The position numbers and the translations under genes are program-made. A stretch of 64,000 nucleotides of DNA, taken from positions 13,278,215-13,342,214 of the forward strand of contig OW028574.1 in assembly GCA_932294295.1 (NCBI GenBank), given 5' to 3'. The stretch is from Alitta virens. Its lineage: Eukaryota; Annelida; Polychaeta; Phyllodocida; Nereididae. Positions within the stretch are counted from its first letter, which is position 1. The number at the start of each line of letters is the position of its first letter. Shown here in pieces: positions 1-11,440 of the stretch. The notes below the pieces were generated by a model, which was not told where the DNA came from, did no database searches, and worked only from the letters and a program-made list of their open reading frames with translations.

Positions 1-3000
1 ATACACTGCCATGCAATAGTTTGGTAACACTCAATAATTTGATTGTGACTGAAATTGACTAATCCACGTGTTTAGCACAAACATTACTAACAGCATTATC
101 ACAGTAACTGATTGCTGTTACTGTTTTGCTATTATTATCAAAATTTAGAAACTTGAATCCGTTTCCAAACTTTTATGCTGATTTAATTAGCTAAAGATTA
201 TATTCTGGAATCCACATGCTCCTTCAAGATGATGTATTTGCAGTATTTACAAAGTAAGAATGTATGCCCTATCTGAGACCAAGTGCCGCATGAAGGTAAA
301 TTTATCACATGTTCGGCAATGTCACACTAGTTTTTGCATGGAATGAAAATAATTTTTGTTGCGATATCTCATTTCTAAGAACGAAGTTTATTTTTTCATA
401 TAATAAATGTTTGCTTGCAAGATTTGTTGAAATCCAGAAGTTTCTCTTTCCATAATGAGAGAACCCACAGATAAGAAAAAATACTGGTTACAAAAATGCA
501 GAAATCATGCCGGGGAAGAGCATAAGAGGGAGGCATCACCCCTCTTATAATAAAAGAAAATAATACATATGTTGTTTTCTTTATCATGTGAAATTCAATG
601 AAAAACGCTCAGAAAATTACCAGGTGTTCATGATAGTTGATTCGAAGAACTCAATCAAACAAAAGTAAACCAATTCAATGAGAAAATTAATAATTATAAA
701 AAAAATAACACACGAATACACATGTAAAACAGTTTAAATCCGATTGAAATAACAACAGTAATTGTATTGTAATAATATAAATAATCTATGTGTTTGCATT
801 TTTCAAACTTATTTGGTCAATATTGGCTGTTTTAGTTCTACATAAACATTGGCCAAGTAAATTGTTAATTTACCAATAAGTCTTCACTATATATTTCTTC
901 TGCGCTAAGATATGAATATTCAATTTTTTTTGGTGGGAAGTCCTACGTTTAAGAAACAACAGTTCCTGAATGTTTCATGAATTATAATATACCATAGCAC
1001 GACAACAGCGCAACAGGTGGTTGAAGTTTGCATGAATCAAAACCATGCCTTCTATTTTATTCAATAGAACTCCCTTGTCTCATGAATATTGCACCTACCA
1101 AAATTGAGAATGCATGGGCCCTGCCAATGGGTCAAAAAGGACGCATTTTCAGCTGCGCACATCTTTGTTCTACCGCTCCCCCAGACTCATCAACCTGACC
1201 TTCGTCAGTGTCTATACTGACCTTGTTACGTGGCGCCTTCTTGTTTTAAAACAAAAGATCTTTTAAAAATTGGCTTATGAATGACTACATCAGTAGACAA
1301 AGTGTATAACAAATCTTAAGGAAATTTCAAACACATGTAGTGTCATATTTTTTTTAATTATTTTCAAAAGTATTGTCAATTACAATATACCCTGATGCAG
1401 CAGTCACTGAATTTCAGTAAATTGTAAAAATTGCTTAACTTTATCCTGTTTTGTCGACATTTCATCATTTAGAATAATCCACAATAACTGCCCCAATGAC
1501 ATATCCAAATTGTAAAAAGAAATTCTGCTGATGGAGAGTGACACTTGACAAAGATACAATTTAATTCAATTTCAATTAAATTAAATCAAATTCAATTTCA
1601 TTAGGCTCATCAAACATTAGAAATGGAGCAACAGAATGCAACAAACATACAAATACACACACAAGAAAAGAAAAGTAAAAAGTTTCCAAATCTAGCTACT
1701 TACAATGTAATATAGCGAATAACATTGTGCATATAGCAAATAACATTATGCGTAAGAGAAATATCAAACATATATCCAGGATTCCAATGAACCAAACAGT
1801 AAAAAGTGTTCCTACATTTCTCTTATCACTGAAATCCTTTTTTGAATAGTAGATTGAAGACCACAGTTGAGGGTGCCATGAAATCAAACTCTTCTTAAGT
1901 ACAGGAATTCATCGTTTGTTCCAATACAATGATATTCTGTTCAAAGGGGTTAGCACAAACAATAACAAAGGTTACATCCTTGCATTTCGAAAAATAAGAA
2001 TGAAATAGTAATATAAGTATGATTACATTATTCTAAAAGTCAAGATGAAGCAAAATGTGGTCATAAAAACGAAAGAAAGAAATGTCAGTCAAAAAGGTAT
2101 ACTGCAATACCTGAGTTCATTGAATGAGATAGTGCATCACAGTAACTTTGTTATCTTGTTGGATTTCCCTTTGACTGGTGACTTTTGAAACTTTTTTCCA
2201 TTTTGACTAGTTGTATCCATAATATTGATGGTAGATATGTTGCTCAGTGGATGCCATACCTATACATTATAAACGAGTACAAAGTACAGGCATGTTGACT
2301 GCCTGAAGCTGCATATTTTACTTGCAAAGTTTGAACACTTGGACAGCTTTAATTTTCACATCACACCATCGTGCATCTTTCATTACCTTTTATTGCATTC
2401 TGATTGGTTCTGAAAAATGTGTCATTCATGAAACACACTTTCATGATGGATCAATTACTTTCTTGTGTGCGCCATCAACTGCTTAAGATGTGTGAGGAAA
2501 GCCATTAATTCCACAATAACACATCGAAGGGGGTGTGATACACAATCTAAAAATGGAATTTTAATAGTAACACATGATTAGAGTATTTGGGAAATTCGAA
2601 TACAGACAAATCTTGCTTAAAAGTAGACCGAAACATTGCTGTCATTTGCAAGGGCTCGACGTGAGCAGTTTTTCGGACTAACCTGGAAGTATGAGAATGA
2701 ACACAAACGTGTTATTCAGATTTGCCTGAATTTAAAATATGTAATGGTTCCAGAAGTTAATAACTTTATGTTAATCATATGCAAGAAATTCATAGAAATA
2801 TTAAGAAAAATGTCTTACATCTCAGTTGGAATTGTAAGTTGATTGTGGATCTCTAATCTGCATACCGAGGAGCTGTACTGTAATTCCAGGATGTCTGGGA
2901 AGATTAAAAGAAAGATATTTAAGAAAACAGAAGATTAGTGATTCTATATATTATCACTTTAGATAGAAGCGAATTTTTCGCTACGTAATAAATTATTACA

Positions 3001-3683
3001 TTTATGTTGCATTTACCATTTTATATTGTTGTTTCCAGTGAGCTTTAATATCCTTATAATTATAATCTCAAACACCGAAACAAATTAACACTATTCTGTA
3101 GAACATGTAGACGAACATTTTTTTAAAAGGAGTTGTTGCTCTGATGCTGACCCGACATCTGCCACCAGCAAAATGTCACTCCGATATGACGGGTTATCTG
3201 TGAAGTTTGTGCTGAACTGCATTAGCTGTGGGTACGATGATCCCCATTCCCTAAGGTCAAATGTATGGCTTATATGACGGATAATACGGTGCCATTAGAC
3301 ATTTAGACATTTTATTATACACCAACACAAGTACATTAATTCACAAGTATATGTGACAAAAATCATGTATAAAAATAACATATAATGTGTTGGCAGGGGA
3401 TACATCCGAGTTGGGAAGGACCTAAACAGGACAGTGACCAAACAATGCATCGAAAAGTGGAAATAACAACAAGCAATCTGTCAAGCAATTGTAATTTAGG
3501 AAATATGTGATGAACGGGATGGCATTGACACTTGTGTTTTGAGTCCCAGAGAAGGAAGACTGTTGATTGATCAAATCTCTATCTCCGTTTAATGAATATT
3601 ACTACAGATAACTGATATTCGATTTCAATGATACAATGTATATTGTGTACCATGAGTGTACATATAAATATGATATATATCAT
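1..3683. other. AT-rich non-coding stretch
   Basis: I see no gene, RNA or clear mobile element here. Open frames are all under 70 codons, lack domain character and have stops in every frame nearby. Short A/T-rich direct repeats occur around 1558-1605. Probably intergenic. Confidence 0.5.
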
Positions 3684-3833
3684 ACAATTATACAATGGTT
3701 ACACGTGAGACATGAAGATATGTACACCCGAAAATGTCAATGTATAATGAGGCTGATAGGCTGAGTTATACATAATATTTGAGGGTGTACATATCTCATG
3801 TCTCACAATGCATTCATTGTGTAATTGTTTTGT
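3684..3833. mobile_element. Short hairpin element (MITE-like)
   Basis: Two imperfectly complementary arms (about 3711-3757 and 3767-3810) share GTGAGACATGA and ATATGTACACCC in opposite orientation around a 9-10 base loop. A weaker outer pair (ACAATTATACAATG at 3684 against its inverse near 3815-3833) extends the fold to about 150 bp. The size and structure fit a miniature inverted-repeat element. I could not identify a target-site duplication, so the superfamily is unknown and an unrelated structured sequence is possible. Confidence 0.5.
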
Positions 3834-4055
3834 ACCGCTGAACCCCAATATTTCTCTTCTCAATGTGGTATTTATCATCTCCGTCTACAATTCGTCTAAC
3901 GAATTAATGCCAGTGATTTATTTAGATAGGTGAAGATCTGAGCTTTCAGAAAATGTTAGAATTTTAAAAATCGGATACAAACTGAATAAAACATACTGGT
4001 AAGTCAGATCGCTGCTCTCATGATTTCTCGCATGAGCTGGAGAGGCTGCTGCAGG

Positions 4056-4187
4056 CCCCGCCCACTTTCTGGCTTTCAACCAATCCCAGCGCAGCACAAT
4101 ACCTCACTGTTGTACATGAGGATTTGTACAATGGCGTACATAATGCGAAATGTCACTGCTGAGTTGTACAAATATATATATAAAAGG
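4056..4187 (+). promoter_or_regulatory. Promoter-like GC box, CCAAT box and TATA cluster
   Basis: In order on the + strand are a GC box CCCCGCCC (4056-4063), a CCAAT box (4080-4084) and a strong TATA run TATATATATAAAAGG (4173-4187). The sequence around the first two boxes is clearly more GC-rich than its neighbours. The order suits a promoter firing rightward at about 4205. A donor-like GTAAGT lies at about 4397-4402, but I cannot link it to any exon. The SMB gene downstream has its own TATA box, so this could be an alternative promoter, a non-coding RNA promoter or chance. Confidence 0.3.
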
Positions 4188-5084
4188 AATTTATTCAAAT
4201 TAGGAGTATTATTTATTTAATTTATCATATTATTGATTTATCTATAATTTTGTGTAAACATCCCTGCTTTATTAAATTTGACCAACAGGAATAAAAGACA
4301 ATCTAACTTGAAATATAATTACTTGAGTCAACACAAGTTCACTTACGGGAGCAACTTAGCCATAGCAGTTAGTTTTTAATTGTTGATTTAATCTTTGTAA
4401 GTATGAATGACGTACACAATCTGGATGCCCACATCATGGAAATCGTGGATTTCTGTGAACAGTTTCCTATGCTTTATAAACCTGGATCAGGTTCAAATGT
4501 TCATCTAACAGAAATTCAGAGTTAATCAGTCACGCAAACTCATATGATGATTGGATACTTTCGCCTTTATTGGCACACATATAAAGAAGACAAGACACAC
4601 AAGATGGCACTTGTAGACAACCCCTGCAAGAGGCGAGCTATGTGCTCACTATGAATCAGGAACAAGTATACATATAAATACATTCGTTACATTAGCATAA
4701 TTAGGTCAAATCAAATGAGAGCATTCGCTTCAATATAAATGAATAAATTAAAATTTGTAGCCTTTATTAAAATGCAAGATTCAGGGAAGAAGCATGGATG
4801 GGTGAAAAAATTAGACAATTAAGACAAATTTACGTTAGTAAATAATACGGCTCAAATGCATTTACTTTCTACCAGCTATTACTCTAACAGCCAAGGAAAA
4901 CACATGAAATCAACACACTAATGTGAAATCTGATTTGAAGTTCTAAACAATGGCATATTAAGTAAATGGGAAACTAATGTTCTGACATTAAGGTAAACAC
5001 ACTTAACACTTACGATTTTAAGAAAGCATGATTCTTAAAAAACTAAAAAATAAACACTCACGTTTTTTGATTATGTATATGGAG
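4188..5084. other. AT-rich upstream region of the SMB gene
   Basis: No coding sequence is visible. The stretch lies between the promoter-like cluster near 4.1 kb and the TATA box of the SMB-domain gene, and could hold its upstream control sequence. Confidence 0.35.
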
Positions 5085-5093
5085 TATATATAA
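5085..5093 (+). promoter_or_regulatory. TATA box of the SMB-domain gene
   Basis: TATATATAA lies 43-51 bases upstream of the ATG at 5136. A pyrimidine-rich stretch with an initiator-like TTCAGTT (5123-5129) follows about 35-40 bases downstream. This predicts a very short 5' UTR of about 10-25 bases. The call rests on position and motif quality relative to an independently supported signal-peptide exon. Confidence 0.6.
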
Positions 5094-5135
5094 CGCATCA
5101 TTTACAGGCTCTTATACTTTTATTCAGTTACCAAC

Positions 5136-5175
5136 ATGAGAAGACAAACTATATTTCTTCTACTCCTAGTAATTA
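5136..5175 (+). CDS. SMB-domain protein, exon 1 (signal peptide)
   Basis: This 40-base exon encodes MRRQTIFLLLLVI plus the first base of codon 14. Two arginines followed by a run of Leu/Ile/Val make a classical secretory signal peptide. The exon ends at a strong donor (A then GTAAGT, 5176-5181), leaving phase 1. The only good acceptor before the SMB-domain open frame (pyrimidine tract then CACAG, ending 8702) also needs phase 1; joining gives ACC (Thr14) and an uninterrupted frame. The exon is too short to be found by an ORF scan. Agreement of TATA box, signal peptide, donor and phase makes this start much better than any codon inside exon 2. Confidence 0.75.
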
Positions 5176-5858
5176 GTAAGTATGTTATATTCTAGCTATG
5201 TCTCATTCTGTTGAGAAATTATTCAATTGCAATCAGTACGAACAGGATATAGTGACTTAAACTAATTCCATATTCACTTTTCTTAAAAATAATCTATTCG
5301 TTGCAATTCACTAACTACTGGAGAATTGTAGCAAATATGTCTTGTTATAATTTTGTTAAAAATCACATTTTTTGATATTGTATCACATGAATCTTCATTC
5401 TTCATTCATTGTACACTAATCATATAATATGCACGTAACTTGTTGAAGATAGTAATATTGATTTGCAATAGCACAATGTATATTTAGTTTTCAGTTCTAT
5501 TTGAGACTATAATATCATAAGCACGAAAATGTTTTTTTTTTTATAATTTGCAAACTTTATTTCTTTAGAGTGAATTACATGCCACATTGGACCATGTAAG
5601 AACGTATTTCATTTACTGTTTAAGCCCCCCTCTCACATACCCGGTTTTGCCGTAGTATGACGTAACGGTTACGCAACGCGATTCTCGGCTCCAAGCCGAC
5701 GGCAAGCCGGCAATTCTCGGCGATACTCGTCGATACTCGTCGAGTCTCTCCTCGGACTCGGGCCCAAACCGGGATTCTCGGGCCCGGTAGCCAGAAATTC
5801 AATGTGTGCATTGAATTCCCGTGGCAAAATCGCGGGTGTCCAAAAGTAAACAATTAAC

Positions 5859-6075
5859 CCTGGAGGCCGTTTTGAGTCACCCCTGGAGGCCGTCGAGTCA
5901 CCCCTGAAGGCCGTCGAGTCACTCGACGACTTGGACGGGTTTCCCGCCGCTAATTTTAGGCGTAGTGAACACGCAGCTTGTTCAGGGCTAGTAGGAGTAA
6001 CTCGACGAGTAGTAGGAGTAACTCGACGACTTCCAGGAGTAACCCGCCGAGTTGTAGGAGTAACTCGCCGACTGC
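5859..6075. repeat. GC-rich short tandem repeats, left arm of foldback element
   Basis: Degenerate units of about 20-25 bases built on GGCCGTCGAGTCACCCCTG and GGAGTAACTCGACGAC recur through this stretch. It is much richer in CpG than the surrounding DNA. The inverse of the same repeat class lies in the right arm (8234-8423), so the repeats belong to the element. Frames open here are artefacts of the repeat. Confidence 0.6.
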
Positions 6076-6127
6076 TACCAGCGTCAGCGTAGGCAGGGAG
6101 AAGGGTTGTATATACTTTTTAAAAGGC

Positions 6128-6635
6128 TGCTGCTAATATTAGTCCGATTTTCGTCGAATAAATACTGAATTGTAGTATAGTTCATACTGATTCCATACAT
6201 ATTTTCGGATCGAAAATAGACAAAATATTAAGCGACATATTCGTCTGAGAAGGCAGGTAGCCGGCAAACACTAGTGCTCCCTCAAGCGTCCGCGCCCGGA
6301 GAGTATCAATGCAGGCAGAGCTGAGCGCTTCTTTAAAAGACTGCTGCTCCCCTAATATTAGGCCGATTTTCGGTAAATAAAATTGAATTGTAGCAAAGTT
6401 CATACTGATTCCATAAGTGTTTTCGGATCGAAAATAAACCAAATATTAAGCGAGATATTCGTCTGAGAAGGCAGTTGTCTGGCGGCGGCTGCTGCTCCAT
6501 TTATATTAATCCGATTTACGTCAAATAAATATTGAATTATAGTAGAGTTCATACTAATTCTACACAGATTTTCAGATTGAAAATAGACCAAATATTTAGC
6601 GAGATATTCGTCTGTGAATGCAGTTCTCTGGCGGC
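6128..6635. repeat. Three tandem copies of a ~140 bp unit in the left arm
   Basis: Copies start near 6128, 6341 and 6487. Each runs from a CTGCTGCT motif through CCGATTTTCGTC-type and ATACTGATTCCATA-type blocks to GATATTCGTCTGAGAAGGCAG. Between copies 1 and 2 about 80 bases of unrelated GC-rich sequence are inserted. The right arm holds only two inverted copies (about 7893-8030 and 8040-8180), and scrambled pieces recur in the loop near 7197-7305. The apparent ORFs across these units are not genes. Confidence 0.65.
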
Positions 6636-8233
6636 GGCAAGGTGCTCTGTGTATGGTCATGACTTGAATGGTGTGGTCAATAATTTTGACCATGATATAT
6701 ATACATTGTTTGGATGACCTTTATTGCAATTCATTTCTACTCATTCTGCCAACTGCCATGACCGTTATGTCAATTGCTATTAGCATTTTGAATAATACAA
6801 AGAATGGGTGTAGAGAATACAGCAAATGCTCAATACATGTGTCAATTGCCTAATTGCCTAAATTGGGGTTCTTTGACCTGTCATTTCGTTCTAAGATGAC
6901 ACAGTAATATGACATTGTCTTGATTGTCATTCACAATTACAAAAAGATGTAATTGCTTTCATTAATTAAAAACAATGTATTTTATTGTAATTACCAGGCA
7001 ATGATTATATTTGTATATTGGTATTTTTTTTATACATGCGAACATTCTTATCTTTTTGTGTTAATTTGAATCTTATTGTGATATTTTGATCAGTATTTGT
7101 GTATATTTTTGTAAAATTTAAATCCTATATCGATATTGTTATTAGTATTTGTGATTTGATCTTTGATTTTATTTGCTATCTTTTATGTACTTTTATAGAC
7201 CAAATATTAAGCTAGATATTCTATATTATATAATAAGCATATAAATCTATCTGTCTCTCTAAACTATCTGTCTATCTACATATCCGATTTTCGTCAAATA
7301 AAGACTGAATTATTCAGGGAAATGTGTAGAATTTATATAAGGTGGGAAAATTAATGGAGTATACTAGGCACAAACAAGAATATTCTTGTTAATAAAGTTA
7401 GTAATACCTCATAGAGTATAGATATGTAGATATGTAGATAGACAGAGAGTTATAAGATCTTCACCTAATAATATGTTACTATCAATAATTCATTGATTCG
7501 TAATCAATAAAAAACGAAAATAAAACAAAATTGTTGGCTTGTTGAGGGGTTCCACAGGTAAAATAATCCAACTGGAATTAAAATTGATATTGCATGTTCC
7601 ATCCATGATCACAACAATCTCCCTCTTTAATATGCATAATAAACAGGAATCAGTTGAAATTCAGAATTTCAATTAATGCTTGTGATCAATGATGAAAAAG
7701 CATGAATTTCCCCATTCTTTTGTATTATTCAAAATGCTAATAGCAATTGACATAACGGTCAATTCAGAATTTCAATTCATGCTTGTGATCAATGATTTCA
7801 ATTCATACTTGTGATCAATGATGAAAATCATGGTCAAAAATATTGACCACAACATTCAAGTCATGAACCTACACAGAGCACCTTGCCGCCGCCAGAGAAC
7901 TGCCTTCTCAGACAAATATCTTGCTTAATATTTGGTCTATTTTCAATCTGAAATTCTGTGTGGAATAAGTATGAGTTCTACTATAATTCAATATTTATTT
8001 GACGAAAATCGGATTATTATTAATGGAGCAGCAGCCGCCGCCAGACAACTGCCTTCTCAGACGAATATCTCGCTTAATATTTGGTATATTTCGATCCGAA
8101 AACACTTATGGAATCAGTATGAACTATACTACAATTCAATTTTTATTTGACGAGAATCGGACTAATATTAGGGGAGCAGCAGCCTTTTAAAGTATATACA
8201 ACCACTACGCTGATGCTGACGCTGGTAGCAGTG

Positions 8234-8423
8234 GGCGAGTTACTCCTACAACTCGGCGGATTACTCCTGGAAGCCGTCGAGTTACTCCTACTACCCGTCG
8301 GCTTACTTCTAGTCACCCGTAGAACCCTCCGAGTGACCCGTAGAACCCGCCGAGTCACCCGCGAGTCACCCGTAGAACCCGCCGATTCACCCGTAGAACC
8401 CGCCGATTCACCCGTAGAACCCT
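8234..8423. repeat. GC-rich minisatellite, right arm of foldback element
   Basis: A tandem run based on ACCCGTAGAACCCGCCGA (about 18-24 bases per unit, at least six units) follows degenerate units of the ACTCCTACAACTCGGCGGAT type. It keeps two frames open by chance and accounts for the arginine- and serine-rich open frames on both strands here. Confidence 0.65.
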
Positions 8424-8702
8424 TTTTGCCACCAGAATCGGTCGCCAACCCGGCGAAAAAAGCTGTTGCATAACCGTTATGTCATACTACGGCTTCACTA
8501 CGGCAAAACCGGCTATGTGAGAGGGGGGCTTTAGTGTGATAAGAGCAAGTGTCGAATACTCAACTTAAACCATCGTATCAAAAACTATTTACACATGTAT
8601 GTCTAGTACTAATCGCAGGTTAATAAGACGTTCCACTATGTATTAATTTTCACTATGTTGATCATAGACCTGAAGAGGTTTCACTTTTTCAATTTTTCAC
8701 AG

Positions 8703-10486
8703 CCAGCAACAGGGTTAATTGTCAATCTGGCAGAGAGTACATCAACACGCCCCGGTGTTTACCACCCAGTTTTTCGTGTGCTGGTCGTTGTGTGGAGCAT
8801 GGATTGCCACAGCATGTTGACTTTAAGGTATGCAAGTGCGACATTGCTTGTATCCAACTCGGAGACTGTTGCATGGACTTTGTCAACCACTGTTCTCACT
8901 TACTATTGCCTGATTATGGCATAAACACCGATTACATTCTTAACCAAAGTAATGGACAGCCAAATGAATATTTTGATGATACGCAATTACTGCCTCCACA
9001 AAGACTGCAACGTTGGAGAAGTGATCTTCTTAATGAGCTTCTTTATAATTTGACTGATATTGAATATTCTATCGGGAATAACAATACTTCAAGGTGTTTA
9101 AAATCGGGCTCTTATCAGTGGTCAGTTAAAGTTATAGTCTCATGCTCCGATGGATCAAGCTGCAAATGGAAGGGGGCCAGAGAATTAGTATATCATGATC
9201 CATTCATCTATGCCAACGTAAACTGTGCGCTTTGTAACATGGTCGATAAAACCCATTTGCAATCATTCCATTTTAAATGGGACTGTAAAAGTCATGAGTA
9301 TTTGAAGCGCTTGTTGAAAAAAGGGTTCATTGATCTATTTCTGAAAAAGGTTATCGAGCAATGTGTTATATTTGCTCCAAATGACATAGATTTAGACCGA
9401 TACATTGGCCTGAACACAAGCCTAGTACCATGTGCGTTTCCAAGGGAAGCATGCCAAAGGTTAGCTAGCCAGGCTAGTATGTTGTACCAAGGATTCATCC
9501 ATTTCAACAGAAAAAAAATATACAAGAATATTTTTTGCTTTAATTGCGAAGCTTGCAAAATTTCTCAAAATGCTAAACTCCTCTGCTTTAATGACAAAAT
9601 GCTAAGCAATCTTTTCCCACCTAACAGCTTTACTGTGACCTTGGAATCTGATGGTTCCACGACGGTGCGCGAATCACCAGCGGACAATGTTTTGTACGAA
9701 GATGAGAAACCAAGATGGATAGAATCTTGCTTTTATACCCATGTCCAATTAAATGGCAGCTGTCATCCTTTGGCCGATCCTCCAAACCTTCTGTACCCAG
9801 AAGGAAACACCACAACAGTTATGCTTGCATACACTTTGGAATTAAGACACAGCAGTGCAAAACATAAGCTTAGAAAGGCATTAAAAGAAATTTTCTCTAT
9901 TTATGATACTTTTGACTGCCCAGAAGGGCAGTACAAGAATCTGTTTAATTTTACATATTATAAGCATTTATCAGACATGGTCATATGTCAATATAATTTG
10001 ATTACTGTTAGGCGAGAGGATATATATAAGGCTGTTAGAGAAGTGAGAAATGTCTTGCTTGAATCTAGAGTATACCATGACATCTACTTTACTACCGACT
10101 ACTATAACAATTTGTCATGTTTTCTTGGCTGTCTCTATAAATCTGAAGCTGTAGTCTTCAGCAGACATTTCATCAATCCAGATACGTTTTATGCTGTCAT
10201 GACAGATATTGGATACAAGTTTCCTTTCGATGCTGTTACTGTTGAGCTGAAATTCACCAAAGATCGTCAGTCCATGTGGACCTTAGGCGGGTGTATTACG
10301 GATTTCCAGCTCTGTCCAGTTGCCTTGTCATTAAGTAATGAATCTCTTGTGAATGAATCAGGGACAGCTGCATACAACAATCACATTGTACCAAACTTTG
10401 GAATGACTTATAAACATTCAGTTGAACTCATAATGCAGGTTGTAATAGTGGCCAGTGCAACAATAGTGTTGTTGTTTTTGCACTAA
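8703..10486 (+). CDS. SMB-domain ectodomain protein, exon 2
   Basis: Joined to exon 1 (5136-5175) this gives a 607-residue protein. Residues 39-77 carry all eight cysteines of a somatomedin B domain (C39, C43, C57, C59, C63, C69, C70, C77) with the diagnostic AGRC, CKCD and GDCC-x-DF motifs. The spacing matches vitronectin except for a slightly longer second gap. The rest is a cysteine-rich ectodomain with about nine Asn-x-Ser/Thr sites and two related segments (YANVNCALCN, about residues 182-192, and IYKNIFCFNCEAC further on). Y/N-x-CA-x-CN motifs of this kind occur, as I recall, in ectodomains of invertebrate SMB-containing orphan GPCRs. The protein ends in about 18 hydrophobic residues (VVIVASATIVLLFLH) and a TAA with no cytoplasmic tail, as for a GPI-anchor signal or short membrane anchor. 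It should act at the cell surface or be shed; the ligand is unknown. The frame is open upstream to 8627, but that part precedes the splice acceptor. Confidence 0.85.
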
Positions 10487-10569
10487 AGAAGTTTGACTTG
10501 GCATTTCCAAATTAAAATAATTTTATTATTCGGCTGTTTGTTTCCCTATTGTTGCATGAATCACAATGA

Positions 10570-10675
10570 AATAAAAAAAGGCAGAGTAAACTTAGTTTTT
10601 TTTTTCATTTTCTATATGTGTCCTTGCTTTTTCAGTTTAATTGAACATATTTTGGATAATACGTCTGAAAATAAA
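10570..10675 (+). promoter_or_regulatory. Polyadenylation signals of the SMB-domain gene
   Basis: AATAAA occurs at 10570-10575, 84 bases after the stop codon, and again at 10670-10675. Either would give a short 3' UTR. No other coding frame continues the gene downstream. Confidence 0.5.
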
Positions 10676-10867
10676 CAACGCATCTGTAAATTTCTTTTAT
10701 AAGATTGCCTGGCTAAACAAATGCACTAGGGTTTGCTGTCCTCGCCCACACTTCTGCAGTGCTACCATCCTTGCCACAAGGAGGCCCATGACTGTGTTAA
10801 GGGCCATTTGAACGAAATTGTCTTGTGTCCACAATTAATTGCAGGAGATGTAGCCATCCGCATGATG

Positions 10868-11440
10868 TAGTGTAACAGTGTTAGCAGGGTGTTACCCTCG
10901 CACCAATGAGTGAATCTTTGGTGTAATGGTCAACGCTCTCACTTCCCGTGCGTGAGGTCCCAGGTTCGATTCCTGGGTTGGCCACTCTCAGAAACATTTT
11001 AGTGGTTCTCCAGATGAAAGCTGCATGGTGGCAGTACTGGAGGCCGGGGTTGTGTAGTGAGAGCACAGCACTTGAGGGCTTGTGTGGTGTCTAAGGAGGG
11101 GAGAGTGTAACCTAGGAATATTTAAAACTCCAAAGAACTGGTTCTCTAAATATTCCTAGGTGTAACGGTGTTTAACTTAGCAGGTTATTACCCTTGCCCA
11201 AACAGACTGCTTAGGGTCGCGCAAGCCAGTTCCTTGAAGTTAGACGTTACCCCGGCACCTATGAGTGAGTCTTTGGTGTAATGGTCAATGCAGCCGCTTG
11301 CTTCCCGTGCATGTGGTCCCAGGTTTGATTCCCAAGTCAGGCACTCTCCTCTCAGAAACGTTACAGTGTAATTGTTAATAACTTGCCGTGAACATTTTGC
11401 ATATAAAATTTTGTGGGACCAGCCCAGCATATATGATAGA
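10868..11440 (+). mobile_element. Tandem pair of tRNA-derived SINEs
   Basis: Two copies of one SINE lie head to tail. Copy 1 starts near 10868 (TGTAACAGTGTTAGCAGGGT), has a tRNA-like A-box region (TGGTGTAATGGTCAACGC) and a B box GGTTCGATTCC (10963-10973), and runs to about 11108. Copy 2 starts near 11160 with the same TGTAAC-GGTGTT opening, carries about 65 extra bases before its tRNA-like part (11265-11340) and ends near 11365-11440. The tRNA-like part is degenerate and embedded in repeat sequence, so I do not call a functional tRNA. Known biology: such SINEs are Pol III transcripts moved by partner LINEs. Confidence 0.65.
11109..11162. repeat. Perfect 15 bp-stem hairpin joining the SINE pair
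   Basis: ACCTAGGAATATTTA (11110-11124) is exactly inverted at 11147-11161 around a 22-base loop. Each arm contains the palindrome CCTAGG. It sits at the junction of the two SINE copies. Confidence 0.6.

Larger units (their letters stand above)
5623..8530. mobile_element. 2.9 kb foldback DNA transposon, PIF/Harbinger-like, in intron 1
   Basis: The ends are inverted copies beginning AGCCCCCCTCTCACAT; the match runs about 54 bases at the left (5623-5676) and 65 at the right (8466-8530), the right end carrying an extra 11 bases (TGAAGCCGTAG). The element is flanked by TTA (5620-5622 and 8531-8533), the three-base target duplication usual for PIF/Harbinger elements. Complementarity continues inward for most of its length: for example CTCTGGCGGCGGCAAGGTGC (6628-6647) is inverted near 7879-7898, and TGACCGTTATGTCAATTGC (about 6758) is inverted near 7743-7761. 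The arms are about 1.1 kb (left) and 0.8 kb (right) around a loop of about 0.9 kb. No transposase frame exists, so it is non-autonomous. It lies in the SMB gene intron and ends 172 bases before the acceptor. Superfamily assignment is inferred from the TSD and end style only. Confidence 0.8.

Noticed and set aside
8143..8473. Open frames of about 100 codons on both strands
   Set aside because: They translate the GC-rich minisatellite of the transposon's right arm; composition is pure repeat.
8792..8794. Start of the SMB protein at 8792
   Set aside because: The codon there is GTG inside the SMB domain. The frame continues upstream to a splice acceptor and joins a signal-peptide exon in phase.
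10932..10985. Functional tRNA gene
   Set aside because: The head lies in a SINE that is duplicated 300 bases on, with a poor anticodon arm.
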